64,000 bases of DNA from Paenarthrobacter sp. JL.01a (GCF_025452095.1 NZ_CP104877.1:2232001-2296000), one strand, 5' to 3'; shown: positions 53,599 to 62,184, counted from the stretch's first letter. The notes: generated by a model not told the origin, from the sequence alone. Numbers and translations are program-made.

Positions 53599-54903
53599 AT
53601 GACTGATATCACTACTGAAAAGGCACGCATCGGCGCGCCCTCAGCACAGCCCTTTATCGACGGCTTCACCGAAGAAGGCGAGAACCTCTCTCCCATCAAC
53701 GCGGACAGCCCGACGGCGGCCCAGCCCTCCAGCGGTCCTCTCGCCGGTGCTTCGGCGAAGGGTCACTCGCACGGTGGCGGCGTTGGCGTCCCGGACAGCT
53801 CCCGCGCCGGCCGCCTCACCTCATACAACGTTGAGGACTTCAAGGCACTGACCGGCTTGGAAGAGGACTGGCGGTTCACCCCGCTGCGCCGCCTTCGCGG
53901 GCTGCACAGCGAAGCCCTGACCGGCGCTGCTCCTGCCGTGTCCGTCAATGCTCCCGAGGGCGTGACGGTGGAGACCGTCGGCCGCGATGACCAGCGCATC
54001 GGCCAGGCAGGTATTCCCGAGGACCGCGTCTCCGCGAACGCCTGGGCGAACTTCAAGGAAGCCACCGTCATCACGGTTCCCTCGGAGACGTCCCTTGAGT
54101 CGGAGATCACCGTAACCCTCTCGGGCGCCGGTACGGATGCCGCTGCCCAGCACGTTGTGGTTGTGGCTGAGAAGTTCTCCAAGGCCGTCCTGGTCCTGGG
54201 CCATGAAGGTTCTGCGGTTGTTTCCGAGAATGTGGAGATCGTCCTTGAGGACGGCGCCGAGCTGACGGTTGTCTCGCTGCAGGAGTGGAACGACGATTCC
54301 GTCCACGCTTCATCCCAGCAGGCGAAGATCGGCCGTGACGCCAAGTTCAAGCACATTGTGGTCAGCCTCGGTGGCGACCTCGTCCGCGTCACGCCGACGG
54401 CCCGCTTTGCAGCTCCCGGCGGCGAAGTGGAGCTCTTCGGCCTGTACTTCGCCGACGCCGGCCAGCACCTTGAGCACCGCACCTACGTTGACCACGCGCA
54501 GCCCAACTGCGTCTCCAACGTGCTCTACAAGGGCGCACTCCAGGGCAAAGGCGCGCACACCGTGTGGGTTGGTGACGTCCTCATCCAGAAGAACGCCGAA
54601 GGCACCGACAGCTACGAGAAGAACCAGAACCTGGTGCTGACCGATGGCTGCCGCGCGGACTCCGTTCCCAACCTGGAAATCGAAACGGGCCTTATCGAGG
54701 GAGCTGGCCACGCCAGCGCCACGGGCCGCTTCGACGACGAGCACTTGTTCTACCTGATGGCCCGCGGCATCCCGGAAGATGTCGCCCGTCGCTTGGTAGT
54801 CCGCGGCTTCCTCAACGAGATCATCCAGAAGATCAAGGTACCGGCCATCGAAGAACGACTGACCGACGCCGTTGAGCGCGAGCTCGCCGAAACCGACAAC
54901 TAA
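53599..54903 (+). CDS. sufD: Fe-S cluster assembly protein SufD
   Basis: 434 residues, ATG start 2 bp after sufB. SufD is a SufB paralogue that completes the SufBC2D scaffold. The N-terminal about 90 residues are variable, including a His/Gly-rich HSHGGGVGVP. The beta-helix follows with HIVVSLGGDLVRVTP, and the conserved His in YLMARGIPEDVARRLVVRGF near the C-terminus. Compared with SufB it is shorter and less Cys-rich, as normal for this subunit. Confidence 0.96.
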   Translation: MTDITTEKARIGAPSAQPFIDGFTEEGENLSPINADSPTAAQPSSGPLAGASAKGHSHGGGVGVPDSSRAGRLTSYNVEDFKALTGLEEDWRFTPLRRLRGLHSEALTGAAPAVSVNAPEGVTVETVGRDDQRIGQAGIPEDRVSANAWANFKEATVITVPSETSLESEITVTLSGAGTDAAAQHVVVVAEKFSKAVLVLGHEGSAVVSENVEIVLEDGAELTVVSLQEWNDDSVHASSQQAKIGRDAKFKHIVVSLGGDLVRVTPTARFAAPGGEVELFGLYFADAGQHLEHRTYVDHAQPNCVSNVLYKGALQGKGAHTVWVGDVLIQKNAEGTDSYEKNQNLVLTDGCRADSVPNLEIETGLIEGAGHASATGRFDDEHLFYLMARGIPEDVARRLVVRGFLNEIIQKIKVPAIEERLTDAVERELAETDN

Positions 54904-54940
54904 CGTCCACCAACAACCAGAACAGGCCAACAGGACAAGC

Positions 54941-55297
54941 ATGAGTGATCACATCAAGGGCGAATTGGTGTGCAACGCCAATGACATCAAGGTCAAGCAG
55001 GCGTTGCGCGTCCTGATCGATGACTACCCGGTAGCCATCGTCAAGGACTCGATGGGCGAAATCCACGCCGTCGGAGACACCTGCTCGCACGCTGACATCT
55101 CCTTGTCCGAGGGAGAGGTCGAGGGCTGCGCAATCGAATGTTGGGGGCATGGTTCCCAATTCGATCTGCGCAGTGGCCAGCCCCTCCAGTTGCCTGCCTA
55201 CGACCCCGTCCCCGTTTTCGCCGTCACCATCGACGGCGAAGACGTGTACGTGGACGTGACCAACGTTGTGAACGGCGCTCCCGTCAACAATTACTGA
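54941..55297 (+). CDS. Rieske-type ferredoxin of the suf operon
   Basis: 118 residues from the ATG at 54941; the open frame upstream of it overlaps sufD and is rejected. The Rieske [2Fe-2S] ligands are present: CSH (about residues 47-49) and CWGH (about 66-69), separated by 16 residues. The length and fold match the non-heme-iron oxygenase ferredoxin group. Placed between sufD and sufC, it may supply electrons for cluster assembly or be a cluster acceptor (inference). An extra Cys two residues before the second motif (GCAIECWGH) could affect stability. Confidence 0.93.
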   Translation: MSDHIKGELVCNANDIKVKQALRVLIDDYPVAIVKDSMGEIHAVGDTCSHADISLSEGEVEGCAIECWGHGSQFDLRSGQPLQLPAYDPVPVFAVTIDGEDVYVDVTNVVNGAPVNNY

Positions 55298-55340
55298 GCG
55301 CCAAGTACCGCCAGACTTACGAACGGAAAGAAAGAAGAGC

Positions 55341-56126
55341 ATGTCTACTCTTGAGATCAAGGACCTGCACGTCAGCATCGAGACGGAGCAGGGCACCAAG
55401 GAGATCCTGAAGGGCGTCAGCCTGACCATCAGGACCGGCGAGACCCACGCGATCATGGGCCCCAACGGCTCCGGCAAGTCCACCCTTGCTTCCACCATCG
55501 CCGGCCACCCGCGCTACACGGTCACCAGCGGCAGCATCACCCTGGACGGTGAAGATGTCCTGGAGATGAGCGTCGACGAGCGTGCACGCGCCGGCGTCTT
55601 CCTGGCCATGCAGTACCCGGTAGAGGTTCCGGGCGTAACCATGACCAACTTCCTGCGGACCGCCAAGACCGCGATCGACGGCGAGGCACCTGCCCTGCGT
55701 ACGTGGACCAAGGACGTCAAGGCAGCCATGCAGCAGCTGCGCATCGATGCCGACTTCGCCCAGCGCAACGTCAACGAAGGCTTCTCCGGTGGCGAGAAGA
55801 AGCGCGTCGAGATCCTCCAGCTCGAACTCTTCAAGCCCAAGTTTGCTGTCCTTGACGAGACCGACTCCGGCCTCGACGTCGACGCCCTCAAGATTGTCTC
55901 CGAAGGCGTCAACCGCGCGCACGCCGAAGGCGACATGGGTACCCTGCTCATCACCCACTACACCCGCATCCTCCGCTACATCAAGCCGGACTTCGTTCAC
56001 GTCTTCGTCGACGGCAAGGTTGTTGAAGAGGGCGGACCGGAGCTTGCAGACCGCCTCGAAGAAGAAGGCTACGACCGTTACGCCGCAGGTGCCGGCGTCG
56101 CTGTTGCTCCTGCCGCACAGGCCTAG
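55341..56126 (+). CDS. sufC: Fe-S cluster assembly ATPase SufC
   Basis: 261 residues, ATG start behind GGAAAGAAAG. Soluble ABC-type ATPase that drives SufB/SufD conformational change. Walker A MGPNGSGKSTLASTI (about residues 38-52), signature FSGGEKKRVEILQLEL (about 149-164) and Walker B FAVLDETDSGLD are intact, with the SufC-specific ETDSGLD variant. Ends in an Ala-rich tail. Part of the sufR-sufT unit. Confidence 0.98.
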   Translation: MSTLEIKDLHVSIETEQGTKEILKGVSLTIRTGETHAIMGPNGSGKSTLASTIAGHPRYTVTSGSITLDGEDVLEMSVDERARAGVFLAMQYPVEVPGVTMTNFLRTAKTAIDGEAPALRTWTKDVKAAMQQLRIDADFAQRNVNEGFSGGEKKRVEILQLELFKPKFAVLDETDSGLDVDALKIVSEGVNRAHAEGDMGTLLITHYTRILRYIKPDFVHVFVDGKVVEEGGPELADRLEEEGYDRYAAGAGVAVAPAAQA

Positions 56127-56127
56127 T

Positions 56128-56139
56128 TAGGATCACCTT
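56128..56139 (+). promoter_or_regulatory. Internal -10 box for leaderless sufT
   Basis: TAGGAT at 56128-56133 follows the sufC stop and lies 6 nt before the sufT ATG. It could give a separate sufT transcript. Confidence 0.45.
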
Positions 56140-56472
56140 ATGACCGAAATCAACGCTGCGCGCACCAGCCTCGAGGACGTCGAGGAAGCGCTCAAGGACG
56201 TCATCGACCCCGAGCTTGGGGTGAACGTCGTTGACTTGGGCCTTTTGTACGGCCTTAAGTACTCCGACGACGACGGCGCCCTCCTGATCGACATGACCCT
56301 CACCACGGCGGCCTGCCCGCTGACGGACGTGTTGGAAGAACAGGTCGGAAAGTCCCTGGACGGCATCGTCGATGACTGGCGCCTGAACTGGGTATGGATG
56401 CCGCCATGGGGTCCGGAACGGATCACCGACGACGGCAAGGACCAGATGCGGGCCCTCGGCTTCAACATCTGA
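56140..56472 (+). CDS. sufT: MIP18-family metal-sulfur cluster assembly factor
   Basis: 110 residues, ATG start. DUF59/MIP18 family, corresponding to SufT and eukaryotic MIP18, which help deliver or mature Fe-S clusters. Family blocks are VIDPELGVNVVDLGLLYGL (about residues 23-41) and MTLTTAACPLTDVLEEQV (about 53-70), the latter with the conserved Cys. Last gene of the suf unit, followed by a strong terminator. In mycobacteria sufS and sufU usually lie between sufC and sufT; they are absent here. Confidence 0.93.
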   Translation: MTEINAARTSLEDVEEALKDVIDPELGVNVVDLGLLYGLKYSDDDGALLIDMTLTTAACPLTDVLEEQVGKSLDGIVDDWRLNWVWMPPWGPERITDDGKDQMRALGFNI

Positions 56473-56504
56473 TCAGGAATTTCGTCCGCTCATGCGGACA
56501 ACAC

Positions 56505-56537
56505 GAAGGGTTCCGGGCATTGCGCCCGGAACCCTTC
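56505..56537 (+). terminator. Intrinsic terminator after the suf operon
   Basis: Perfect 14-bp stem GAAGGGTTCCGGGC with complement GCCCGGAACCCTTC, 5-nt loop, followed by CTTGTTT. Also positioned to end the converging metallopeptidase transcript. Confidence 0.88.
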
Positions 56538-56560
56538 CTTGTTTATGGAGACAGTAGTCC

Positions 56561-57466
56561 TTATGGGGTGGCGACTCCGAAGGTGTCGCACTTGTTGATA
56601 TCGCCGGTGCTGTAGCCCTGCGAGAACCATTTCTGACGCTGCGCGCTGGAACCATGGGTCCACGACTCAGGTGAAACCCTCCCGGTGGCGGCCTTCTGGA
56701 TCCTGTCATCGCCCACCGCGGAAGCAGCAGACAACGCGTCCTGCAGATCCTGCTGTGTGATGGGATCCAGGAAGGGCTTGCCGGTTGAGGGGTCAGCCTG
56801 CGTCGAGGCGTAACGCACCCAAAGGCCGGCATAGCAATCTGCCTGCAGCTCCACCCGGACTCCACCGGACTGGGGACCCTGTGGATCCTGCTGTGCGCGG
56901 TCGAGGTTGCCAAGGATGTTCTGGATGTGGTGGCCGAATTCATGCGCCACGACGTACTCCTGGGCCAGCGGGCCGCCGGAGGATCCGAAACGGGTCACCA
57001 GTTCGTCAAAGAACCCGGGATCGAAGTATGCCTTGACGTCGGCCGGGCAGTAGAAGGGCCCGACAGCGGTTGTGGCCTGGCCGCATCCGGTGCTGGTCAC
57101 CTGGTCGAAGATGACGGTTCCGGGCTTGGAGTATTTAACGTTGTACTGGGCGAGGTAATCGGGCCAGAAGGCGTTCAGGCTGTTGACCGTGCCTGTGATC
57201 CGGCAGTCGAGGCGTTTGTCGGCGTCCGCACCGGTCTTGCATTCCTGGACCCCGCCTGTGCCGCTGCCGTTTTCGATGGCAGGAGGCGCTGCTCCGCCGC
57301 CGCCAAGGTCCCCCAGGATGTTTGGGTTGATACCGAAGAGGGCCAGCAGGAGCACCACGATGCCTCCTCCGATGCCACCTCCGATCTTGGTTCCCCTGCC
57401 CATACCACTGCCACGTCGGTCCTCTACTTGGGACGGGTCAAGCTGCGCGCCATCATTGAAACTCAT
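56561..57466 (-). CDS. Neutral zinc metallopeptidase (YpfJ-type)
   Basis: 301 residues from the ATG at 57466, which has TATTCT 6 nt upstream; the frame reads further upstream but without support. A single helix (GGGIVVLLLALFGI, about residues 30-45) anchors an extracellular zinc protease domain with the active-site motif VVAHEFGHHIQNILG (HExxH, about 173-187). Gly-rich linkers flank the helix. Family members are membrane-attached and of unknown substrate. C-terminal segment includes SPESWTHGSSAQRQKWFSQG, a family signature. It sits between the suf terminator and the acyl-CoA ligase, divergent from the latter. Confidence 0.92.
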   Translation of the reverse strand: MSFNDGAQLDPSQVEDRRGSGMGRGTKIGGGIGGGIVVLLLALFGINPNILGDLGGGGAAPPAIENGSGTGGVQECKTGADADKRLDCRITGTVNSLNAFWPDYLAQYNVKYSKPGTVIFDQVTSTGCGQATTAVGPFYCPADVKAYFDPGFFDELVTRFGSSGGPLAQEYVVAHEFGHHIQNILGNLDRAQQDPQGPQSGGVRVELQADCYAGLWVRYASTQADPSTGKPFLDPITQQDLQDALSAASAVGDDRIQKAATGRVSPESWTHGSSAQRQKWFSQGYSTGDINKCDTFGVATP

Positions 57467-57478
57467 ACAGCCAGAATA
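57467..57478 (-). promoter_or_regulatory. -10 box for leaderless metallopeptidase
   Basis: On the minus strand TATTCT (plus-strand 57473-57478) lies 6 nt before the ATG at 57466. Confidence 0.55.
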
Positions 57479-57514
57479 GACGTCACTTTTGCTGCCGGGC
57501 GCCGGACACTGCCG

Positions 57515-57527
57515 TAAAATTGGCTGG
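57515..57527 (+). promoter_or_regulatory. -10 box for leaderless acyl-CoA ligase
   Basis: TAAAAT at 57515-57520 lies 7 nt before the ATG at 57528, with no ribosome site. Confidence 0.5.
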
Positions 57528-58919
57528 ATGCCTTTCCTGGACAAACTTCACCTCTGGGCTGATGAGCGCCCGCACGACACCGCCGTCGTCGTGGGCAGCA
57601 GCCGGATCACCTGGGCCGGACTCCGTGAGGCAGCGATGCAGCTGCTGGGTGGCACCGGATCCACCACAGTCCTTGCCGAGCCCAATTCTGTTCGCTTCGT
57701 TGAGCGTTATGCAGCCGCGGTCGCGGGGGAGCGGCGCTGCGCTGTTCTTGACCCCCTCTGGCCTGCTCCGATGATTGAGGAAGTTGCCGCCCGGATCGTG
57801 GACTCAGGGCCTGCCTCCGAGGAAGACCTTGTGGACGGAGATCCCTCGAGCACCTTCCTGGTAGGCCTGACGTCGGGCACCACCTCGGTGCCAAAGGCCT
57901 TCACCCGTTCCCGGCGCTCCTGGCAGGTCTCCTTCGAGGCCTCAATGGAGTTCTTCGGGCTTTCCCGGGATGACCACACCTTGGCGCCGGGGCCTCTCTC
58001 GGCAAGTCTCAATCTCTATGCTTTGTCCGAGTGCCTCTACGCAGGCGCCGCCTTCCACACTCTCGAATCATTCGACGTCGGGGATGCCCATGCGGCCATC
58101 AGCCATGACGGCATCACCCGCTTGGTGCTGGCACCGACCATGCTGCGCTTGCTGAGCGAACGTGGCCTGGCCGGAGACGTGGACGCCTCAGGTGTCCGCA
58201 GCATCATTTGTGCAGGTTCCAAATTGGACGCCCGTACCCTGGAGGCCGCCCGGCGTTGGACGCCGAACGCCGCAATCTATGAATACTACGGCGCCTCGGA
58301 GCTCAGTTTCGTCTCCGGGACCCGCTTGTCCGCAGGCGAACCGCTGGATGCGGGGGGTACCGGTATTGGGAGCCCGTTTCCCGGCGTGGAGCTGCGCATC
58401 CTGGATGACACCGGCAGCTCCTTGCCTGACGGCGAGCACGGGAACATCAGCGTGCGCAGCGGCATGGTCAGCAACGGCTACTTGTGGGGCGATGACGGGC
58501 AGGCTTTGCGATGCCTTGATGGTTGGTACACCGTAGGGGACCAGGGCTACCTTCGTGAGGGAATTCTCCACATCCTGGGGCGGCGTTCGGACATGATCGT
58601 CACTTCCGGGAAAAACGTATATCCCCATGAAGTGGAACTGGCTCTGGCCTCTGTTCCGGGCATCGAGGTTGCGGTCGCCGCGGGAGCACCTGACGACATC
58701 CGCGGCCAGAAAGTGATTGCCGGCGTCGTTCCTGCCTATGGTGCCGTGACACCCATGCAGCTCCGCACGGGACTTGACGGCCTGTTGGCGCGGGACAAGT
58801 GGCCGCTGCAGTATTACCTGCTGTCCGAGCTGCCGATGACCGACCGCGGCAAGGTCAGCCGGAAGGTGCTCCTGGATTGGATCAAGAACCACGACCCCCG
58901 GGCCCAGCTCCTTGGCTGA
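57528..58919 (+). CDS. AMP-forming acyl-CoA ligase-like protein (YhfT-like)
   Basis: 463 residues from the ATG at 57528. ANL-superfamily adenylating enzyme: P-loop GLTSGTTSVPKAFTRS (about residues 119-134), the A5-type EYYGASELSF (about 251-260), and a C-terminal Lys in TDRGKVSRK (about 439-447) that would catalyse adenylation. It is shorter than long-chain fatty acyl-CoA ligases (about 500-560), lacking part of the N-terminal region. Overlaps the thiolase gene by 8 bp. The pair lies tail-to-tail with biotin transport genes, recalling the B. subtilis yhfU-yhfT-yhfS group (bioY homologue, ligase, thiolase). Substrate unknown. Confidence 0.85.
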   Translation: MPFLDKLHLWADERPHDTAVVVGSSRITWAGLREAAMQLLGGTGSTTVLAEPNSVRFVERYAAAVAGERRCAVLDPLWPAPMIEEVAARIVDSGPASEEDLVDGDPSSTFLVGLTSGTTSVPKAFTRSRRSWQVSFEASMEFFGLSRDDHTLAPGPLSASLNLYALSECLYAGAAFHTLESFDVGDAHAAISHDGITRLVLAPTMLRLLSERGLAGDVDASGVRSIICAGSKLDARTLEAARRWTPNAAIYEYYGASELSFVSGTRLSAGEPLDAGGTGIGSPFPGVELRILDDTGSSLPDGEHGNISVRSGMVSNGYLWGDDGQALRCLDGWYTVGDQGYLREGILHILGRRSDMIVTSGKNVYPHEVELALASVPGIEVAVAAGAPDDIRGQKVIAGVVPAYGAVTPMQLRTGLDGLLARDKWPLQYYLLSELPMTDRGKVSRKVLLDWIKNHDPRAQLLG

Positions 58920-60105
58920 CGCAGCGCCCGTAACCGACCCGTCCCGCCGTCCCGTTATCATCGCTGCGCTCCGGACGCCGATTTGCCGGGCCAACGGACA
59001 ACTCAAACAACACACCGCACCTGAACTGCTGGCGCCGGTGCTGCGGGCGCTGCTGGAAGCGACGGGATTGGACCCCGCGGCCATTGACGATGTCATCATC
59101 GGCAACGCAGTGGGTGGAGGCGGGAACCTCGCCAGGTACGCCGCGCTCGAAGCCGGTTTGCCCGTCACCGTACCAGGGCTCACCGTTGACCGGCAGTGCG
59201 GCTCTGGTCTGGACGCCATCGCCTTGGCGTCCAGGTTGGCAGCTGCCGGCGGTGATCCGGTGTTCCTGGCAGGCGGCGTCGAAAGCATCAGTACCGCCCC
59301 CGCAAGGGCCAACAGAAACGACGACGGCGGCCTGGACTTCTATTCACGGGCCACCTTCGTGCCGCAGGAGTTCGGCGACCCGGACATGGGTGTCGCCGCG
59401 GAAAAGGTCGCCACGGCCTTTGGCGTATCCCGCGGGCAGCAGGATGAATACGCTCTTCGAAGCCATCGCCGCGCCGTGGAGGCCGCGGCAACGGGCAAGT
59501 TCTCCGGCGAGATCGTCCCGCTGGCCGGCAGGGGCGCGTCCGTAACAGCCGACGACGGCCCAAAGGCTTCGCTGCGGCCCGCCCTCATGGAACGGTTCCC
59601 TGCAGCGTTCGTCCCCGGCGGAACCGTCACGGCTGCAAACTCCTGCTTCGACGCGGACGCGGCCTCCGCCGTCGTCGTGACGTCGCTGGCCCGGGCCCGC
59701 ACCCTGGGTGCGGTGGACGCATTTGAAGTGCTCGGCAGTGAAACCGCCGGTGTTGATCCGAACCTGCTGGGAATCGGTGCCGGCTACGCAGCCGAGCGCT
59801 TGCTCGCCCGCCAAGGAGTGTCAGCCGACGAACTGGACCTTGTTGAGTTCAATGAGGCGTTCGCCTCGCAGACCATCGCGTGCCTGGAGCACATAGGCGT
59901 TGATCCCGCGACGGCGAACCTTGAGGGGGGTGCGCTGGCCCTGGGACATGGTTACGGTGCGTCCGGTGCCGTACTGGTGACGCGTTTGTTGTCGCAGGCC
60001 CGCGCACTTCACCAGGAGACAGGAACAGCTGTCCTCGCGTTGGCGATGATCAGTATCGCCGGTGGCATGGGCACCGCCAGCCTGCTGCGGTACACCCGTT
60101 TATAG
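58912..60105 (+). CDS. Thiolase-family protein with altered second active site (YhfS-like)
   Basis: 397 residues, TTG start overlapping the ligase stop by 8 bp. The first catalytic Cys is present in VDRQCGSGLDAIALASR (about residues 86-102). Also seen are EFNEAFASQTIACLEH and the His block ALALGHGYGASGAVL (about 340-354), which has GYG instead of the usual PLG or PIG. The second catalytic Cys, normally in CIGGGMG, is replaced: the chain reads MISIAGGMGTASLL (about 378-391), so Ser stands in its place. A classical thiolase needs both Cys, so the reaction may differ, for example condensation only. Coupled to the ligase and adjacent to biotin uptake genes. Confidence 0.85.
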   Translation: MADAAPVTDPSRRPVIIAALRTPICRANGQLKQHTAPELLAPVLRALLEATGLDPAAIDDVIIGNAVGGGGNLARYAALEAGLPVTVPGLTVDRQCGSGLDAIALASRLAAAGGDPVFLAGGVESISTAPARANRNDDGGLDFYSRATFVPQEFGDPDMGVAAEKVATAFGVSRGQQDEYALRSHRRAVEAAATGKFSGEIVPLAGRGASVTADDGPKASLRPALMERFPAAFVPGGTVTAANSCFDADAASAVVVTSLARARTLGAVDAFEVLGSETAGVDPNLLGIGAGYAAERLLARQGVSADELDLVEFNEAFASQTIACLEHIGVDPATANLEGGALALGHGYGASGAVLVTRLLSQARALHQETGTAVLALAMISIAGGMGTASLLRYTRL

Positions 60106-60125
60106 TTCCACCCGGGAGTACTCGG

Positions 60126-60755
60126 TCACGGCCTCTCGTCTGCCTCTCCGAGTCCACGGGCGGCCAAAGCGTCGCCGGTCTGGCGGGCGTACGCCACTGT
60201 GGTGATGAAGACGGGCAGGACCAAAGCCCGCGGGTTCCGCTCAAGGCCGCGGGCACGGGCTGAGTCCCGCACGTCTGCGAAGGCTCCGGCAATGAAGGGA
60301 ATGCTCCTGAGCATCACGGCGATGGTCAGGGCGAACCGCTCAGGGTCGGCGCCGAATCTCCGGAAGGGTTTGGATAGGGATACCACTCCGTCCAGCAATT
60401 CCTGAACAGCAGTGGTGGCGGTCAGTACCGATGCAGCCACCACGCAGACCAGGATGTTGAGCACGATGCGCGCGGCTGTGGGACCGCCCAGCTGCCACCA
60501 CTGGAACAGGCCGATGGCCACCAGTATCGGCGCCACCGTCCAGAGGGTACGCAGCAACCGCTTGATTCCCGCTCCGCTGAGGAGGAACAACAAGGACATG
60601 AGCCCAAAGGCGGCCAGGGAGACCGCCCAGTCCACAATAAGGAAGGACGCCGTCCCGCAGGCCACCACCACCAGGAACTTCAGCCACAGGGGAGTGCGGT
60701 GGAGCAGGGAGTTTCCCGGAACGTGGTTCGTCATCAGGAAGCCGTGGCCCCTCAT
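60126..60755 (-). CDS. ecfT: ECF transporter transmembrane protein EcfT (BioN)
   Basis: 209 residues from the ATG at 60755, which overlaps the ATPase stop by 4 bp (ATGA). The scaffold subunit of an energy-coupling-factor transporter, with about five hydrophobic helices. Two Ala-Arg-Gly coupling motifs are visible near the C-terminal half, DSARARGLERN (about residues 155-165) and DALAARGLGE (about 195-204). With the adjacent BioY it forms a dedicated (group I) biotin importer. Confidence 0.93.
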   Translation of the reverse strand: MRGHGFLMTNHVPGNSLLHRTPLWLKFLVVVACGTASFLIVDWAVSLAAFGLMSLLFLLSGAGIKRLLRTLWTVAPILVAIGLFQWWQLGGPTAARIVLNILVCVVAASVLTATTAVQELLDGVVSLSKPFRRFGADPERFALTIAVMLRSIPFIAGAFADVRDSARARGLERNPRALVLPVFITTVAYARQTGDALAARGLGEADERP

Positions 60756-61489
60756 TGTGGCGTCCCTTCGTACGGCACTCCATCGACGGAAGCCGCGCAC
60801 AAAGCACGGTAACGGTCGACGCCTTCGGCCGCTCCGCCGTCGAACACTATGCGGCCGTCTTCCACCACCAGTACCCGGTCCATGTCCAGGGCCAGGTCGA
60901 GGTCATGCGTGGACATGATGACCTGCTGTTCAAGTCCGGCCAGGGTCCGGCGCAAGAGCCCGCGGTTGCGCAGATCCAGCAGGGTTGAAGGCTCGTCGAG
61001 GACCAGAACCCCAGGATTCACGGCCAGTACCGCAGCGAGGGCCAACAACTGCCGCTCTCCGCCCGAGAGCTCGTAGATGCTCTGGTCTGCCACCCGGAGA
61101 AGGCCAAAGCGGTCCAGGACCTCTTCAGCACGCGTGGCCCGTTCCTTGGAGTTCTTGATGGAGCGGCGCAGGGACAGCTCAACGTCTTCCCGGCCAGTGG
61201 GCATCACCAGTTGGGACAAAGGATCGGTGAAGACGAAACCAACGTTCCCCCGGACCCGCCGGACATCTGTTCGCGTGTTGTGACCATGCACCACGACGCT
61301 TCCATCAGAGGGCTCCACCAGGCCGTTCAGGAGTCGCAGAAAGGTGGACTTGCCCGAGCCGTTGGCACCGATGACGCCAATCCGGCGCTCGGTGAGCTCC
61401 AGGGAAACGTCCTGCAGCAGGGTTTTTGGAAGGTCACTGGAGTCGACGGCAACCCGCACCGCGACTCCGCTGAAACTGATGGTGCCCAT
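60752..61489 (-). CDS. ecfA: ECF transporter ATPase (BioM)
   Basis: 245 residues, ATG start, 4 bp after bioY. Walker A GVIGANGSGKSTFLRLLNGL (about residues 38-57), signature ELSGGERQLLALAAVL (about 137-152) and Walker B VLVLDEPSTLLD are intact. Only one ATPase gene is present, so the transporter probably uses a homodimer, as known for BioMNY. It overlaps the ecfT start by 4 bp. Confidence 0.93.
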   Translation of the reverse strand: MGTISFSGVAVRVAVDSSDLPKTLLQDVSLELTERRIGVIGANGSGKSTFLRLLNGLVEPSDGSVVVHGHNTRTDVRRVRGNVGFVFTDPLSQLVMPTGREDVELSLRRSIKNSKERATRAEEVLDRFGLLRVADQSIYELSGGERQLLALAAVLAVNPGVLVLDEPSTLLDLRNRGLLRRTLAGLEQQVIMSTHDLDLALDMDRVLVVEDGRIVFDGGAAEGVDRYRALCAASVDGVPYEGTPQ

Positions 61490-61493
61490 GTCC

Positions 61494-62126
61494 CTACTTG
61501 ACCCGACGTACCAGGACGTCGGGGAAAGCCTTGTGGATGGCCACAGCGATCACCACAGCCAGGACGTTCTTGAGCGTATCCCCTGGAAGGAACGGCAGAT
61601 CGGCCAGGAGCGCCTTGCCGAAGTCCAACTTGGCGTTGACCATCATGCCCAGGATGCCCAGGCCGTGGACGATCACGATGCTGCTGGCCATGGCTGCGGC
61701 AAAGAGCCACAGTCCGCGGAACTTGACGGTTCTGCGGATTACGACGCCGGCAAGGTAACCGGTTGCCGCTGCCGCCAGCGGGAAGGCGATGATGTACCCC
61801 GCAGACGGGCTGGCAAGGATCCCCAATCCACTGCGGCCGCCGCTGAAGATGGGCAAGCCTGCCAGGCCCAGGAGGACATAAAGCCCGACGGCGGCAAAAC
61901 CGCGACCGGCGCCAAGAACCAGTCCGCTCAGCATGACCGTCAGGGTCGCCAACGTGATTGGCACGCCAAGTGCCCCTACCGGAATGCCTGGAACAATCGA
62001 CGACACCGCCACGAGGGCGGCAAAAACGGCGATAAGGCCGAGATCGGTTGCGTTCCAGCGTTTGCGTGAGGCGGCGGGCCGCTGAACAGTGGCGTCGGCA
62101 GCTGTGGCGGAGTCGGTCTTGCTCAT
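61494..62126 (-). CDS. bioY: Biotin transporter substrate-binding protein BioY
   Basis: 210 residues from the ATG at 62126, which has TTAGGACC upstream; twelve extra codons are possible from 62162 but lack support. The membrane S-component that binds biotin, with about six hydrophobic helices; typical blocks are GVPITLATLTVMLSGLVLG and LASPSAGYIIAFPLAA. A hydrophilic N-terminus of about 28 residues precedes the first helix. First gene of bioY-ecfA-ecfT. Adjacent genes and the missing universal ECF genes suggest a dedicated importer. Confidence 0.95.
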   Translation of the reverse strand: MSKTDSATAADATVQRPAASRKRWNATDLGLIAVFAALVAVSSIVPGIPVGALGVPITLATLTVMLSGLVLGAGRGFAAVGLYVLLGLAGLPIFSGGRSGLGILASPSAGYIIAFPLAAAATGYLAGVVIRRTVKFRGLWLFAAAMASSIVIVHGLGILGMMVNAKLDFGKALLADLPFLPGDTLKNVLAVVIAVAIHKAFPDVLVRRVK

Positions 62127-62184
62127 GACAGGTCCTAACGGATCAAAGTGGTGTGATGACATGTGGATGTTTCCCCTGGCTTCG

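Noticed and set aside
52133..53599. 488-codon frame antisense to sufB
   Set aside because: Shadow of a highly biased gene, no independent features.
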